Assembly: GCF_049546785.1 (NCBI RefSeq)
Contig: NZ_JBMWAN010000001.1
Span: 372,001 to 436,000 of the forward strand
Source: Nitrospira_D sp035465795
Lineage (GTDB): Bacteria > Nitrospirota > Nitrospiria > Nitrospirales > Nitrospiraceae
Length of the DNA: 64,000 nt
Direction of reading: 5' to 3'
A model generated the notes under the pieces. It saw nothing but the letters and a program-made list of their open reading frames with translations, had not been told where the DNA came from and did not search any database. Within the stretch, counting starts at the first letter, position 1. The number at the start of each line of letters is the position of its first letter. Positions 17,687 to 26,345 of the stretch are shown here, one piece after another. The translations under genes and the position numbers were made by a program.

Positions 17687-20600
17687 TCAGATAGGCTCCT
17701 GTCGGCGGACGGCGCGCCGCTTATACATGATCGCATACACGCAGGGCACGAACACCAGCGTGAACAAGGTGGCAACAACCAAGCCGCCCATGACGGCGCG
17801 ACCGAGCGGCGCATTCTGGGAGCTCCCCATCGACATCGGTAACATCCCGATGATCATGGCTGCTGCGGTCATGAGAACGGGACGGATACGGGCTTTTCCG
17901 GCTTCGATCGCCGCCCGTAGCGCATCGCCATGCTCGGCGAGCCGTTCACGGGCATAGGATACGACGAGGATCGAATTGGCCGTCGCCGTTCCCATGGTCA
18001 TAATGGCGCCGGTCAGCGCCGGTGTGGAGAGATTCGTGTGGGTCAGAAACAAACTCCATGCAATGCCCGCCAAGGCACCGGGTAAGGCCGTAATGATGAT
18101 GAAGGGATCGAGCCACGATTGGAAATTGACGACAATCAGGAGATAGACCAGCACGATGGCCACGATAAGACCGATGACGAGTTCGGTGTAGGCCCCGCGC
18201 ATCAATTCGGCCTGGCCATGGATTTCGACCGCCGCACTTCGGGGCAACTCGCCTTCCATACTATGGGCGACCTTTTCGACATCCGCCAGCACGCCGCCCA
18301 GATCACGCCCGTCGGCGGACACATAGATGTCAATTAATGGCATGATATCTTTGTGCGTAATCACGCCGGGCGTGCCGACTGCTGACAACGTGGTCACATT
18401 GCCGAGCAATTTCAGGCTCTTGTCTGACGCGTCCCGATCGTCTCGATCGACGGGAACGGTCAACAGATCTTTGATGCTGGTGAGCTGCTGCTGAGGGGTA
18501 TACACGTTGATCCGGTAGGACATGCCTGTCTTCCGATCAAGCCAGTATTGCTGGTCGACCTGTTGGCTGCCGGCTGTCGTCAACAGCAGGTTGCCTGCAA
18601 CGTCTTTCTGGGTCAGGTTCATACCAAGGCCGAACATGCGGTTGGTTTCGGCGAGGAGGGTCGGCGTGCGCATGGTCTGCTGGATCACGACGTCAGTGGT
18701 CCCGGGGATCTGGCGCAACCGGCCGGCTAGATTGCGTGCGAACTCGTAGTTGGCGTACCGGTCGGGGCCGTTGATCTGCACATCGATGGGCGAAGGCGAG
18801 CCGAAATTGAGAATCTTCGCGGTCAGGTCCGCCGGCTGGAACGTGAATTCGGTGCCGGGGTATCGCTCGCGCAAGCCCTTCCGGAGAATGCGTCGATACT
18901 CCCATACCGGCGACTTTTCATTCTTGAGGGAGATGGTCATATCGCAATCCTGCGGACCGATCGTCGGGGTTGGGATGAAGGCAAGGTTATGCGCTCCGAC
19001 CGGCAGCCCGCAATTGCTCACGATGCCTTCGACCTGGCCGGGGAGCATCTGCTCAATGTCTTTCGACACAAGCGAGGCGATGCGGCCTGTTGCCTCGATC
19101 CGCATGCCGAGGGGCGCCCGCATATGCATCTGCAACGTCCCCGACTTGATCTCGGGGAAAAAGTCTCGACCATTGAAATACAAGAGACTGAGCGAGCTGA
19201 CGGCGAGAATCAGAGAGATGCTGACGACGCCGCTGCGATGGGCGACTGCCTGTTCGAGCAGCGCATTGTAGCGTTCACGAAAACGGTCGAAGCCGCGTTC
19301 GAAGCTTTGCTGGAAGCGCACGAAAAATCCCGCTCTCTTATTCACGTCGAGCTGCCCATGCTCATCCGTATGCGATGCGTTGTGGCCGGTCAGCATGTAG
19401 TTCGCCATGGTCGGCACCAGCGTTCGTGAAAGAATGAAGGACGCAAGCATCGCGAAGATGATCGCCTCTGCCATCGGCATGAACAGCCACCCGGATACTC
19501 CGCTCAGCTTGAAGAGCGGGAGCCACACGATCGCGATCGCTAATGTGGCCACAAACGTCGGTAGAAGAATCTGCTTGGAGGCATCCATGATGGCATCCTC
19601 CAGCGGCTTGTTCATGGCGAGATGGGTGTCGATATTCTCAATCATCACCGTGGCATCGTCGACAAGGACGCCCACAGCCAACGCCAATCCGCCCAACGTC
19701 ATGACATTGATGGACTGCCCTGCCCAGTGCAGGCAGATGATGGAAGTCAGGATGGAGAGCGGAATTGTGGTTGCCACAATGACCGTCGACTGCCAGGAGC
19801 CGAGCAGCAGGAGGACGATGAGGCCGACCAGGACGGCCGCAATCACCATTTCGGAGACCACATCCACAATCGAATCCCTTACGAAGATCGAGGCGTCGTT
19901 CAGCAGCTTCACCTTCACGCCATCCGGCACAACCTTCTCGATACGCGGAATCATCTCCTTAATTCCATCTACAACGTCCAGGGTCGAGGCCTCGCTGCTC
20001 TTCATCACAATGATGATGACGGACTGCTGGCCATCCACCAGCACGGCATTTGTTTGCACCCGGCCGGCGAGCCGCACATCAGCGACGTCCCGCAGATGGA
20101 TGAAGGCGTTCCCTTCTCGCTTGATCGGAATGTTGTTGAAATCCTCGACCTTCAGGGGGGAGGCGTTCGTCAGAACAATCCAGTCGGTCGCTTTGATCTT
20201 TATGTCGCCCCCGGGCAGCACCAGGTTCTGACTCCCGAGGGCCATGTGGACATCCGATGGGGTCAGGTGACGGGCGAGCAATTTCTGCTGATCGAGCGAC
20301 ACCATGATCTGCATATCCTGCCCGCCGTAGGGATGCGGCAGAATTGCCCCGTCGATGGTGACCAACAGGGGTCGGATTCGCATGATGCAGAGATTATAGA
20401 GCTCCGCCATCGTGAGGGTATCGGAGGTGACTTGCAACATGGCCACCGGCACCGATGATGGCGCAAGACGCATGACCATGGGCGGGGAAATATCCGGCGG
20501 CAGCGCTTTGACCACCGTCTGCGAGATCGCCGCGATATCAGCTTCGGTCCCGCCGCGGTCGATACCGTCCTGAAGATAGACGTTGATGATACTGCTACCG

Positions 20601-20902
20601 TAATAGGAGTGACTGACGATGCTCTTGATACCCTCGACTGTCGAAGTGAGAAAGCGCTCGAAGATATACGTGATGCGCCCTTCGACATCCTGGGGCAGCA
20701 GACCGTCGTAGGCCCAGACCACGGAGGTGACGGGAATCAAGATGTTCGGAAACACATCGGTCGGCATATGGACGGTTGTCTGGACCCCGAATAGGACGAT
20801 CAGAATGGCAAGGACAACAAAAGTGTAGGGCTTCCGCAGGGCGATGTGGATAAGCTGCATCATGCGCAAAATCTGAAATACAGCAATCTTTGTGCCGATC
20901 AT
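17687..20902 (-). CDS. RND-family efflux permease
   Basis: 1071 residues, the usual size for a proton-driven RND transporter. TM1 (FVVLAILIVLFGVQ) is followed by a large periplasmic loop, TM2-TM6, a second periplasmic loop and TM7-TM12. The proton-relay motif in TM4 reads GVLVDDATVMIENI with the two adjacent Asp residues typical of HAE-type and related exporters, which argues against a metal (HME) pump. The substrate cannot be read from sequence. A start at 20863 or 20860 (Met-Met-Gln) is an alternative; no strong ribosome site marks either. First gene of a three-gene operon with a likely sigma-54 promoter at 20950-20965. Confidence 0.92.
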   Translation of the reverse strand: MIGTKIAVFQILRMMQLIHIALRKPYTFVVLAILIVLFGVQTTVHMPTDVFPNILIPVTSVVWAYDGLLPQDVEGRITYIFERFLTSTVEGIKSIVSHSYYGSSIINVYLQDGIDRGGTEADIAAISQTVVKALPPDISPPMVMRLAPSSVPVAMLQVTSDTLTMAELYNLCIMRIRPLLVTIDGAILPHPYGGQDMQIMVSLDQQKLLARHLTPSDVHMALGSQNLVLPGGDIKIKATDWIVLTNASPLKVEDFNNIPIKREGNAFIHLRDVADVRLAGRVQTNAVLVDGQQSVIIIVMKSSEASTLDVVDGIKEMIPRIEKVVPDGVKVKLLNDASIFVRDSIVDVVSEMVIAAVLVGLIVLLLLGSWQSTVIVATTIPLSILTSIICLHWAGQSINVMTLGGLALAVGVLVDDATVMIENIDTHLAMNKPLEDAIMDASKQILLPTFVATLAIAIVWLPLFKLSGVSGWLFMPMAEAIIFAMLASFILSRTLVPTMANYMLTGHNASHTDEHGQLDVNKRAGFFVRFQQSFERGFDRFRERYNALLEQAVAHRSGVVSISLILAVSSLSLLYFNGRDFFPEIKSGTLQMHMRAPLGMRIEATGRIASLVSKDIEQMLPGQVEGIVSNCGLPVGAHNLAFIPTPTIGPQDCDMTISLKNEKSPVWEYRRILRKGLRERYPGTEFTFQPADLTAKILNFGSPSPIDVQINGPDRYANYEFARNLAGRLRQIPGTTDVVIQQTMRTPTLLAETNRMFGLGMNLTQKDVAGNLLLTTAGSQQVDQQYWLDRKTGMSYRINVYTPQQQLTSIKDLLTVPVDRDDRDASDKSLKLLGNVTTLSAVGTPGVITHKDIMPLIDIYVSADGRDLGGVLADVEKVAHSMEGELPRSAAVEIHGQAELMRGAYTELVIGLIVAIVLVYLLIVVNFQSWLDPFIIITALPGALAGIAWSLFLTHTNLSTPALTGAIMTMGTATANSILVVSYARERLAEHGDALRAAIEAGKARIRPVLMTAAAMIIGMLPMSMGSSQNAPLGRAVMGGLVVATLFTLVFVPCVYAIMYKRRAVRRQEPI

Positions 20903-20949
20903 CTAATTCATGCGACATAGCCTTATCGGCATCGACAGGATGCGGACGG

Positions 20950-20965
20950 AGCATGGAGAGTGCCG
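20950..20965 (-). promoter_or_regulatory. Probable sigma-54 promoter of the RND operon
   Basis: Minus-strand sequence CGGCAC-N5-ATGCT: GGCAC of the -24 element is exact and the -12 element has one mismatch to TTGCT. Transcription would begin about 35 bases before the permease start at 20902. The inverted repeat at 21004-21028 lies about 50-75 bases upstream, in enhancer range. Confidence 0.5.
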
Positions 20966-21003
20966 CCCTCATCGTTGGTCTGACGGGGCACCTATTTTCG
21001 CAC

Positions 21004-21028
21004 TGAGCGAATCGTGCGGATTCGCTCA
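21004..21028. promoter_or_regulatory. Perfect inverted repeat, candidate enhancer (operator) site
   Basis: TGAGCGAATC and its exact complement GATTCGCTCA are separated by GTGCG. There is no T-run after it, so a terminator is unlikely. The right part GTGCGGATTCGCTCA recurs exactly at 28006-28020 upstream of another sigma-54-type promoter. Probably a binding site of an NtrC-type regulator. Confidence 0.55.
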
Positions 21029-21143
21029 ATTAATCCAGACGTGCGGGAGTGCGCAGCATGTGCTGGAAAGCAATCCGTAAGGAATGTGCCGAGAATATGC
21101 CGCCTGGGCAGTTTCCCACAGACCAGAGAATGACTACCGCCAT

Positions 21144-21159
21144 TGGTATTGATCTTGCT
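21144..21159 (+). promoter_or_regulatory. Possible sigma-54 promoter of the modA-like gene
   Basis: TGGTAT-N5-TTGCT: the -12 element is exact and the -24 element keeps TGG but differs from TGGCAC at two positions. It lies about 115 bases downstream of the inverted repeat at 21004-21028 and about 125 bases before the chosen start at 21285. Confidence 0.4.
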
Positions 21160-21284
21160 GTTATATCCATAGAGTTGTGATTACGGTGACCAGCGACACA
21201 AAGGGATCGACCATGCATCGTTTTAGGCTTATCCAAGAGATTCAAGTAAAAGCCGCCAATGGCAGGGCTAGAAAGTGGCATACC

Positions 21285-22082
21285 ATGCTGAGAATTCGAA
21301 GCGTGAGTCTGACTGTGGCAATCGTGAGCGGACTTGCTGGCGCCTTTGGAACCGGTGGGCTCGCTCAGGCTGAATCGCTCACAGTTGGAGCCCCCCCGAG
21401 CGTCAGAGCTGTATTCACCGAAATCCTGCCGATGTTCGAACGAGAATATGGAGCGTCGGTCAACGTGGTCTATGGCCCCTCGAAAACCCTGAGCCATCAG
21501 ATCGAACAGGGGGCTCCGATTGATGTATTCCTTGCTGCGGGGGTTGACGAAGTCATGCAACTCCACAAGAAGGGACTGACACTCAACGGCAGGCCTCGGA
21601 TTTACGCGCAGACATCCCTCGTCCTCGTGATGTCAACGGACTCCCTGGCCACGCTGGTGTCCCTTCACGATGCGCTACCCAATCGCACCACACGCATTGC
21701 CCTCGGGGACCCTCGGACGTCCTCCTTGGGAGATATCACGGCCCGGGCGATCTCCAGACTCAATCCGACGTATCTGGATAAGAGCCGTTCCCACATTGTC
21801 CATGCAGCCCATAGCGAAGACATCATCAATCTGATTCACACGGGCAAGGCCGACGTGGGGCTCGTCTATCGTGTAGACGCCATCAACGGCGGGCAAGTGC
21901 GCATCAGTGATGAGGCCCCCACCGGATCTTATATGCCGGTGCAGTTCGGTCAGGCAGTGGTATGGACCTGTCGGGAGACATCGCTTGGTGTCGCGGAAGA
22001 GTTTCTCGACTTCATGATGAGTCCCCGGATACAAAAACTCCTCCTCAAATACGGGTTTGATCCCGTTCCGTCGCACAGATAA
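21285..22082 (+). CDS. ModA-like periplasmic substrate-binding protein (orphan)
   Basis: About 265 residues. Signal peptide (SVSLTVAIVSGLAGAFG ... LAQA) followed by a ModA/type-2 periplasmic binding fold: LTVGAPPSVRAVFTEI, VYGPSKTLSHQIEQGAPIDVFLAAG, ALGDPRTSSLG, HTGKADVGLVYRVDA and the C-terminal FLDFMMSPRIQKLLLKYGFDP. These match molybdate-binding proteins of ABC importers. No modB or modC gene is next to it, and the following gene is a formate/nitrite-type channel, so the ligand could be another oxyanion or it may serve a distant transporter. The start at 21285 gives a normal signal peptide; 21213, with GGGA upstream, would add 24 residues. Confidence 0.85.
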   Translation: MLRIRSVSLTVAIVSGLAGAFGTGGLAQAESLTVGAPPSVRAVFTEILPMFEREYGASVNVVYGPSKTLSHQIEQGAPIDVFLAAGVDEVMQLHKKGLTLNGRPRIYAQTSLVLVMSTDSLATLVSLHDALPNRTTRIALGDPRTSSLGDITARAISRLNPTYLDKSRSHIVHAAHSEDIINLIHTGKADVGLVYRVDAINGGQVRISDEAPTGSYMPVQFGQAVVWTCRETSLGVAEEFLDFMMSPRIQKLLLKYGFDPVPSHR

Positions 22083-22164
22083 TCCGCGCTATTTCCTAAT
22101 TATCCGTACTCAGATGCCATCCAGCTGTCTGACTCAATAGAGCGTCGCCCCGCCCGATCGTTTA

Positions 22165-22179
22165 TCCGCACCGTGCGGA
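22165..22179. promoter_or_regulatory. Palindrome TCCGCAC-C-GTGCGGA, candidate enhancer
   Basis: A 7-bp perfect inverted repeat with one central base, 76 bases upstream of the -24 element at 22255. It shares the GTGCGGA core with the sites at 21004-21028 and 27990-28011. An A/T-rich segment lies between it and the promoter, as is common where the DNA must bend. Confidence 0.55.
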
Positions 22180-22254
22180 CCGTGCGTGATCGCTCGTTTT
22201 ACTCGGCCACCATCACGATTGAACAAAATGACCATATTTTTAGCATATATCAGT

Positions 22255-22270
22255 TGGCACCGAGGTTGCT
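22255..22270 (+). promoter_or_regulatory. Sigma-54 promoter of the formate/nitrite transporter operon
   Basis: TGGCAC-CGAGG-TTGCT is an exact match to the sigma-54 consensus with correct spacing, 82 bases before the start codon at 22352. The expected transcription start is near 22282. Confidence 0.85.
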
Positions 22271-22351
22271 TAGTGATTGCTTGAGTGTTCCTCGCAACTG
22301 CGCAGCGAGCGACGAACCGACCGCAACATGGGAACATACAGGAGGACCGTG

Positions 22352-23221
22352 ATGGACTACGTCAAACCCCTCGGCGTTGTGGAAAGTATGCTGGCCTACG
22401 GTACCGTCAAGCTGAACGTGCCCCCTCGACATCTGGTCATTCGAGGGATGCTGGCCGGTGCCTATCTGGGCATTGCCACCAGCATGGCCGTCACCGCGGC
22501 GGTCGAAACCGGGCTCTGGATCGTCGGCAGCCTCCTCTTTCCCTTCGGATTGGCGCTGGCCGTCCTGCTCGGGACGGAAATCATCACAGGCAGTTTCGCG
22601 CTGCTTCCCTGCGCCGCTGTCGAGAGCAAAGGCCAGGTCGGCATGCGTCGCATCCTGGCCAATTGGGGATGGGTCTTTCTCGGCAATCTGCTGGGGTCAA
22701 CGCTGTACGCCCTCCTCTTCGCCTTGTGCATCACGACGGCGTGGGACGGCACAGTACCTCCCGTCGGTGCCAAGCTGATCGCCATGGCCGAAGCCAAGAC
22801 GAATTACTATGCGGCACATGGCTCCGCCGGTCTGCTCACGGTCTTTACCAAGGCCGTCCTCTGCAACTGGATGGTCAGCCTGGCGGTCGTCGCAGCCTTC
22901 GCCTCCACCTCGTTCACCGGAAAGTTGTTCGCGATCTGGGGACCGACGGTGCTGTTCTTCTCCCAAGGGTTCGAACATGCCGTCGTGAACATGTTCGTCA
23001 TCCCGGTCGGCATGCTGCTCGGCGCCAATGTCACCGCGCCCGCCTGGTGGCTCTGGAATCAAATCCCGGTGACGTTAGGGAATCTCGTCGGGGGGATGCT
23101 GTTCACCGGACTGGCCATCTATCTGACTCATCGAACGGCCATGCCGGCGGCAAGTCAGGCCGTTCCGGCGGTGCAGCCGCACCCGGCGCCCGCACAGCAA
23201 GGCTATTCTCCGTCTTTCTGA
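22352..23221 (+). CDS. Formate/nitrite transporter (FocA/NirC family)
   Basis: 289 residues, the usual length for the FNT family of pentameric anion channels. Six membrane segments are visible, with family signatures near the first and third helices (RGMLAGAYLGIATSMAV; LGTEIITGSFALL), NWGWVFLGNLLGS, the central CNWMVSLAVV motif around helix 5 and GFEHAVVNMFVIPVGMLLGA towards the end. The start at 22352 has a perfect AGGAGG ribosome site; upstream codons are leader. It would move nitrite, formate or a similar small anion across the inner membrane. Nitrite is attractive if the host is a nitrite oxidiser, but sequence alone does not decide. It leads an operon with the efflux genes that follow and has an exact sigma-54 promoter. 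Confidence 0.93.
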   Translation: MDYVKPLGVVESMLAYGTVKLNVPPRHLVIRGMLAGAYLGIATSMAVTAAVETGLWIVGSLLFPFGLALAVLLGTEIITGSFALLPCAAVESKGQVGMRRILANWGWVFLGNLLGSTLYALLFALCITTAWDGTVPPVGAKLIAMAEAKTNYYAAHGSAGLLTVFTKAVLCNWMVSLAVVAAFASTSFTGKLFAIWGPTVLFFSQGFEHAVVNMFVIPVGMLLGANVTAPAWWLWNQIPVTLGNLVGGMLFTGLAIYLTHRTAMPAASQAVPAVQPHPAPAQQGYSPSF

Positions 23222-23238
23222 CGTGAGGTGAGGGGACG

Positions 23239-24837
23239 ATGGCAACGGTGTATCTCAGACGGCTGCGCGGCTGGCGGTTCGTGGTCTTCAATGCCATCCT
23301 CGGCCTTGCGCACATCGTCGTCTTGTTCAATGCCGGGTCGTATATCGCCCTGTTGCCGCACGTGTCCGGCGACCTCGGCGGCGTCTTGCCGAGCTTTCTC
23401 ACCTGGGCCCAAACCGATTTCATGGTCGGACTGGCGCTCGGGTTTCCCTTGGCGCGCTATCTCTCCGGCCGCATCGGCGACTATCGGCTGCTGATCGGCG
23501 CGTTCATCGTCTACAGCGTCGCCTCCTATCTCTGCGGCGCCAGCGAAACGCTCTCGCAATTTCTGCCGGCCCGGATCGCGCAAGGCATCGCGGGAGGCAT
23601 CACCCTGCCGATTGCTCAATCGATGCTGCTCAACGAGTATCCGAAGCGGTTGAAAGCGGTGGCCCTCAGCGTCTGGGGATTGTTCAGCATCACCCCCTTC
23701 ACCATCGGCATGCCAGCCGGCGGCTACATTGCGTACTTATTCGGCTGGCGGTCTCTCTTCTATCTGGATTTTGTGCTGACGATGATCATCGTCGGCACCC
23801 TCGGCGCCCTGCTCTACGGGAGGGGATTCCGGCGCAGCTACGGGCGCTTCGATCTCGTGGGTTTTCTGCTGCTGCTCGTGCTGCTGCTGGGGCTTCAGAC
23901 GTTCCTCAACATGGGGAATGATTTCGACTGGCTGGACTCCCCGTTTCTCCAGGCCATCGCCGTCGTCCTGCTGATCGCCCTGCCCTGTTTCGTCATCTGG
24001 GAACTCGGGGAGCGGCATCCCACAGTGGATCTCCGCCTGTTTCAACATCGTAATTTCGCGATCGGCGTCATCTGCCTGACGCTCGGATTCTTTTCCATCC
24101 AGGGCCTGCTCTCGCTCCTGATCGTGCAAATCCAGCTGATCCTCGGATATTCGTCGAAACTGGCCGGTCTGGCCCTTTTGCCGCTGGTGCTGCTGGGGGC
24201 TCCTGTCATCGCGATCATGCACCTGCTCTGCAGGTACATCGACGCGCGCTGGTTGGTCGCGCTGAACAGTCTCGGATTCGCCGCAACATTTTATTGGATC
24301 GGCCTGTTCGACGATCCCCATTCATATGAAGAACTCTTCTGGCCGATGATCGCGGAAGGGATCTTCCTGGGATCGTTCTTCACTCCCCTGACAGTGCTCA
24401 CCCTGCACGGCCTATCCGGCCCGGTGATGACACGGGCGGCTGAGGTGGCCAATCTGCTACGCGTCGCCGCCGGCGCATTCGGCATCACGTTCCAAGGCAT
24501 CGTGCTCTTTCGGCGCACCCACTTCCATCAGCTCAATCTAGCCGATCACTTCGGCGGGCGCCTGGCGATCTCCTACGATCCGGTGGGGCAACTGACGGCC
24601 AAACTGGTTGAGGCAGGAGTCTCGCCGTCGCAGGTGCACGCCAAGCTCGGCGCCCTGATCAAGCAAGAAGCGGCGATTCTCAGTCTGAACGATGCCTTTC
24701 TCGTCGCCAGTGCGCTGTTTATCGTCATCGGCCTGCTGGTCTGGTTCGCGCATCCCACCCACGTGCCGCTCTCGCCGTCCCCGGCGGAAGAACTGCGTGA
24801 ACTCCGCGCAGAGGAATTGATCGAGGAGGTGCCATGA
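23239..24837 (+). CDS. MFS drug/ion exporter, DHA2 (EmrB-like) family
   Basis: 532 residues with about 14 predicted membrane helices. Family motifs: GFPLARYLSGRIGDYR at the helix 2-3 loop, PARIAQGIAGGITLPIAQSMLL in helices 4-5 and GLFSITPFTIGMPAGGYIAYLFGWRSLFYLD, the EmrB-type helix 5 motif. It exports substrates by proton antiport and, with the EmrA-like adaptor and TolC-like duct encoded next, would form a tripartite pump across both membranes. The start at 23239 has AGGGGACG upstream; the stop overlaps the next start (ATGA). Substrate unknown; the position next to the FNT channel suggests a link to small-anion stress. Confidence 0.9.
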   Translation: MATVYLRRLRGWRFVVFNAILGLAHIVVLFNAGSYIALLPHVSGDLGGVLPSFLTWAQTDFMVGLALGFPLARYLSGRIGDYRLLIGAFIVYSVASYLCGASETLSQFLPARIAQGIAGGITLPIAQSMLLNEYPKRLKAVALSVWGLFSITPFTIGMPAGGYIAYLFGWRSLFYLDFVLTMIIVGTLGALLYGRGFRRSYGRFDLVGFLLLLVLLLGLQTFLNMGNDFDWLDSPFLQAIAVVLLIALPCFVIWELGERHPTVDLRLFQHRNFAIGVICLTLGFFSIQGLLSLLIVQIQLILGYSSKLAGLALLPLVLLGAPVIAIMHLLCRYIDARWLVALNSLGFAATFYWIGLFDDPHSYEELFWPMIAEGIFLGSFFTPLTVLTLHGLSGPVMTRAAEVANLLRVAAGAFGITFQGIVLFRRTHFHQLNLADHFGGRLAISYDPVGQLTAKLVEAGVSPSQVHAKLGALIKQEAAILSLNDAFLVASALFIVIGLLVWFAHPTHVPLSPSPAEELRELRAEELIEEVP

Positions 24838-26342
24838 CCTCGCATAGCACGACAATCAACCGCATATCACTCAGTTTCCTGGCCGGCTGCGCCTTGCTCC
24901 TCGGCAGTTGCGCCTGGATTCCGCCGGGGGATCCTCCCGCCGAATTTCTCGAGGCCCCGGAGATGAAAGAAACCCTGGCTGAGGTCACGAGCCGGCTCCA
25001 GCAATGGCCGGAGGATCGCTGGTGGACACAATTCGACAATCCGGAATTGAACGCACTGATCGAAACGGCCCTCACGAACAACCCGGGCTTGAAAGTCGCG
25101 GGGGCGCGGCTGCGCGAGGCGGACGCATTGGTCAAGGTGGAAGGCGCGCGGCTCCTGCCCTTTCTGGAGGCCGACGCCTCCCTGACCTACGAGCGCATTT
25201 CCCAGCACGGCGTTTTCGCAGCCCTGAATCCTAAAGTGGCAGGGGACAAGATTCTCCTGGGAATCATCAACCCGCTAAGCTTCCGGTACGAGTTCGATTT
25301 CTGGGGGAAGAACCGGGCCATGCTCGAAGGGGCGCTGGGACAGGCGGCGGCCGAAGAAGCGGAAAAGGCCGAGGTACGCCTGAGGCTGACCGCGGCTATC
25401 GCGCGGGCCTATTTCAAAGGGCAGGCGCTTCAGCAGCAACTCGGCATCGTCAAAACGCTCGTCGGCATCAGACAGAATCTACGGACGCTCGCGGAGACCC
25501 GGTTCCGCCTCGGTCTGGACAACGAGCAGCCCGTGAAAGTCGCCGTGGCGGACTATGAAGCGGCTTTCAAACGGCAAGCCGGCATCCGCGATCAACTGGA
25601 CGTTCAGCGCCATGTCCTCGCGCGGCTGGCCGGTCAAGGGCCCGATCAAGCCCTTCATCTGTTCACCAAACCGGCGGTCATCATTCCGGAAGAGATCACG
25701 GCCCCCGATCATCTGTCGATGGGACTGCTGATTCACCGGCCCGATTTGGCCGCAGCCCTCTACCGGGCCGACGCCGCCGCCCGGTTGGTCAAGGTTTCCA
25801 AGACGCAATTTTATCCCACAATCGATCTCACGGCCTTCGTGGGATTCAATGCCCTGACGCTGGTGAAACACGCCGACAAACTCGCCAACCTCTTGTTCAG
25901 CGGCCAAAGCAACGCCTACGGTTTCGCACCGGGCCTGCGTATGCCGTGGTTCGAGGGCGGCCGATTGCGGGGAGAATTGGCGGCACAACGGGCGGAATAC
26001 GATGCGGCCGTGGAACTCTACAACGAAACCCTGCTCGATGCGATGCGAGAAGTGGCCGACAGCCTCAGCGCCTGGCAATCGACGCGCGAAATGATCGGGT
26101 CCCACAAGCGCCTGCTCGCCTCGCTTGGCGAAGACTGGCGCCTGGCGAAGGTGCGGCTCGTGACCGGCCTGGACGACGATCGCGAAGTCTTGCGGCATCG
26201 CCAGCCGGTCCTGGAACAGGAATATGCCTTACGGGCGCTCGAGAGCGATCAGCTGGTTGCAGCGGTCGATCTTATCGAAGCGCTGGGCGGAGGCTATCGC
26301 AACACGGACCTCGAGAAGCGTCCACACAACAACCCGAGTTAA
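24834..26342 (+). CDS. Outer-membrane efflux lipoprotein (TolC/NodT family)
   Basis: 502 residues. Lipoprotein signal FLAGCALLLGSC, then WWTQFDNPELNALIETALTNNPGLKVAGARLREADA, the typical NodT opening, two repeats of long helices, and the conserved PTIDLTAFVGF strand region. It forms the outer-membrane duct of the EmrAB-like pump. Translation is coupled to the MFS gene by an ATGA overlap, and the adaptor starts three bases after its stop. It differs in sequence from the RND-associated duct at 14844. Confidence 0.9.
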   Translation: MTSHSTTINRISLSFLAGCALLLGSCAWIPPGDPPAEFLEAPEMKETLAEVTSRLQQWPEDRWWTQFDNPELNALIETALTNNPGLKVAGARLREADALVKVEGARLLPFLEADASLTYERISQHGVFAALNPKVAGDKILLGIINPLSFRYEFDFWGKNRAMLEGALGQAAAEEAEKAEVRLRLTAAIARAYFKGQALQQQLGIVKTLVGIRQNLRTLAETRFRLGLDNEQPVKVAVADYEAAFKRQAGIRDQLDVQRHVLARLAGQGPDQALHLFTKPAVIIPEEITAPDHLSMGLLIHRPDLAAALYRADAAARLVKVSKTQFYPTIDLTAFVGFNALTLVKHADKLANLLFSGQSNAYGFAPGLRMPWFEGGRLRGELAAQRAEYDAAVELYNETLLDAMREVADSLSAWQSTREMIGSHKRLLASLGEDWRLAKVRLVTGLDDDREVLRHRQPVLEQEYALRALESDQLVAAVDLIEALGGGYRNTDLEKRPHNNPS

Positions 26343-26345
26343 CCC

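Larger units (their letters stand above)
20903..21284. other. Divergent regulatory region between the RND operon and modA-like gene
   Basis: About 380 bases with no gene of its own. It holds two candidate sigma-54 promoters pointing outward (20950-20965 minus, 21144-21159 plus) and the 10-bp inverted repeat at 21004-21028 between them, plus an extra GTGCGG at 21041-21046. The arrangement suggests joint control of both flanking units. Confidence 0.6.

Noticed and set aside
22285..23226. Plus-strand frame of 313 codons overlapping the FNT gene in another frame
   Set aside because: The FNT frame has a perfect ribosome site and membrane helices with family motifs; the other is an Arg/Gly-rich shadow.
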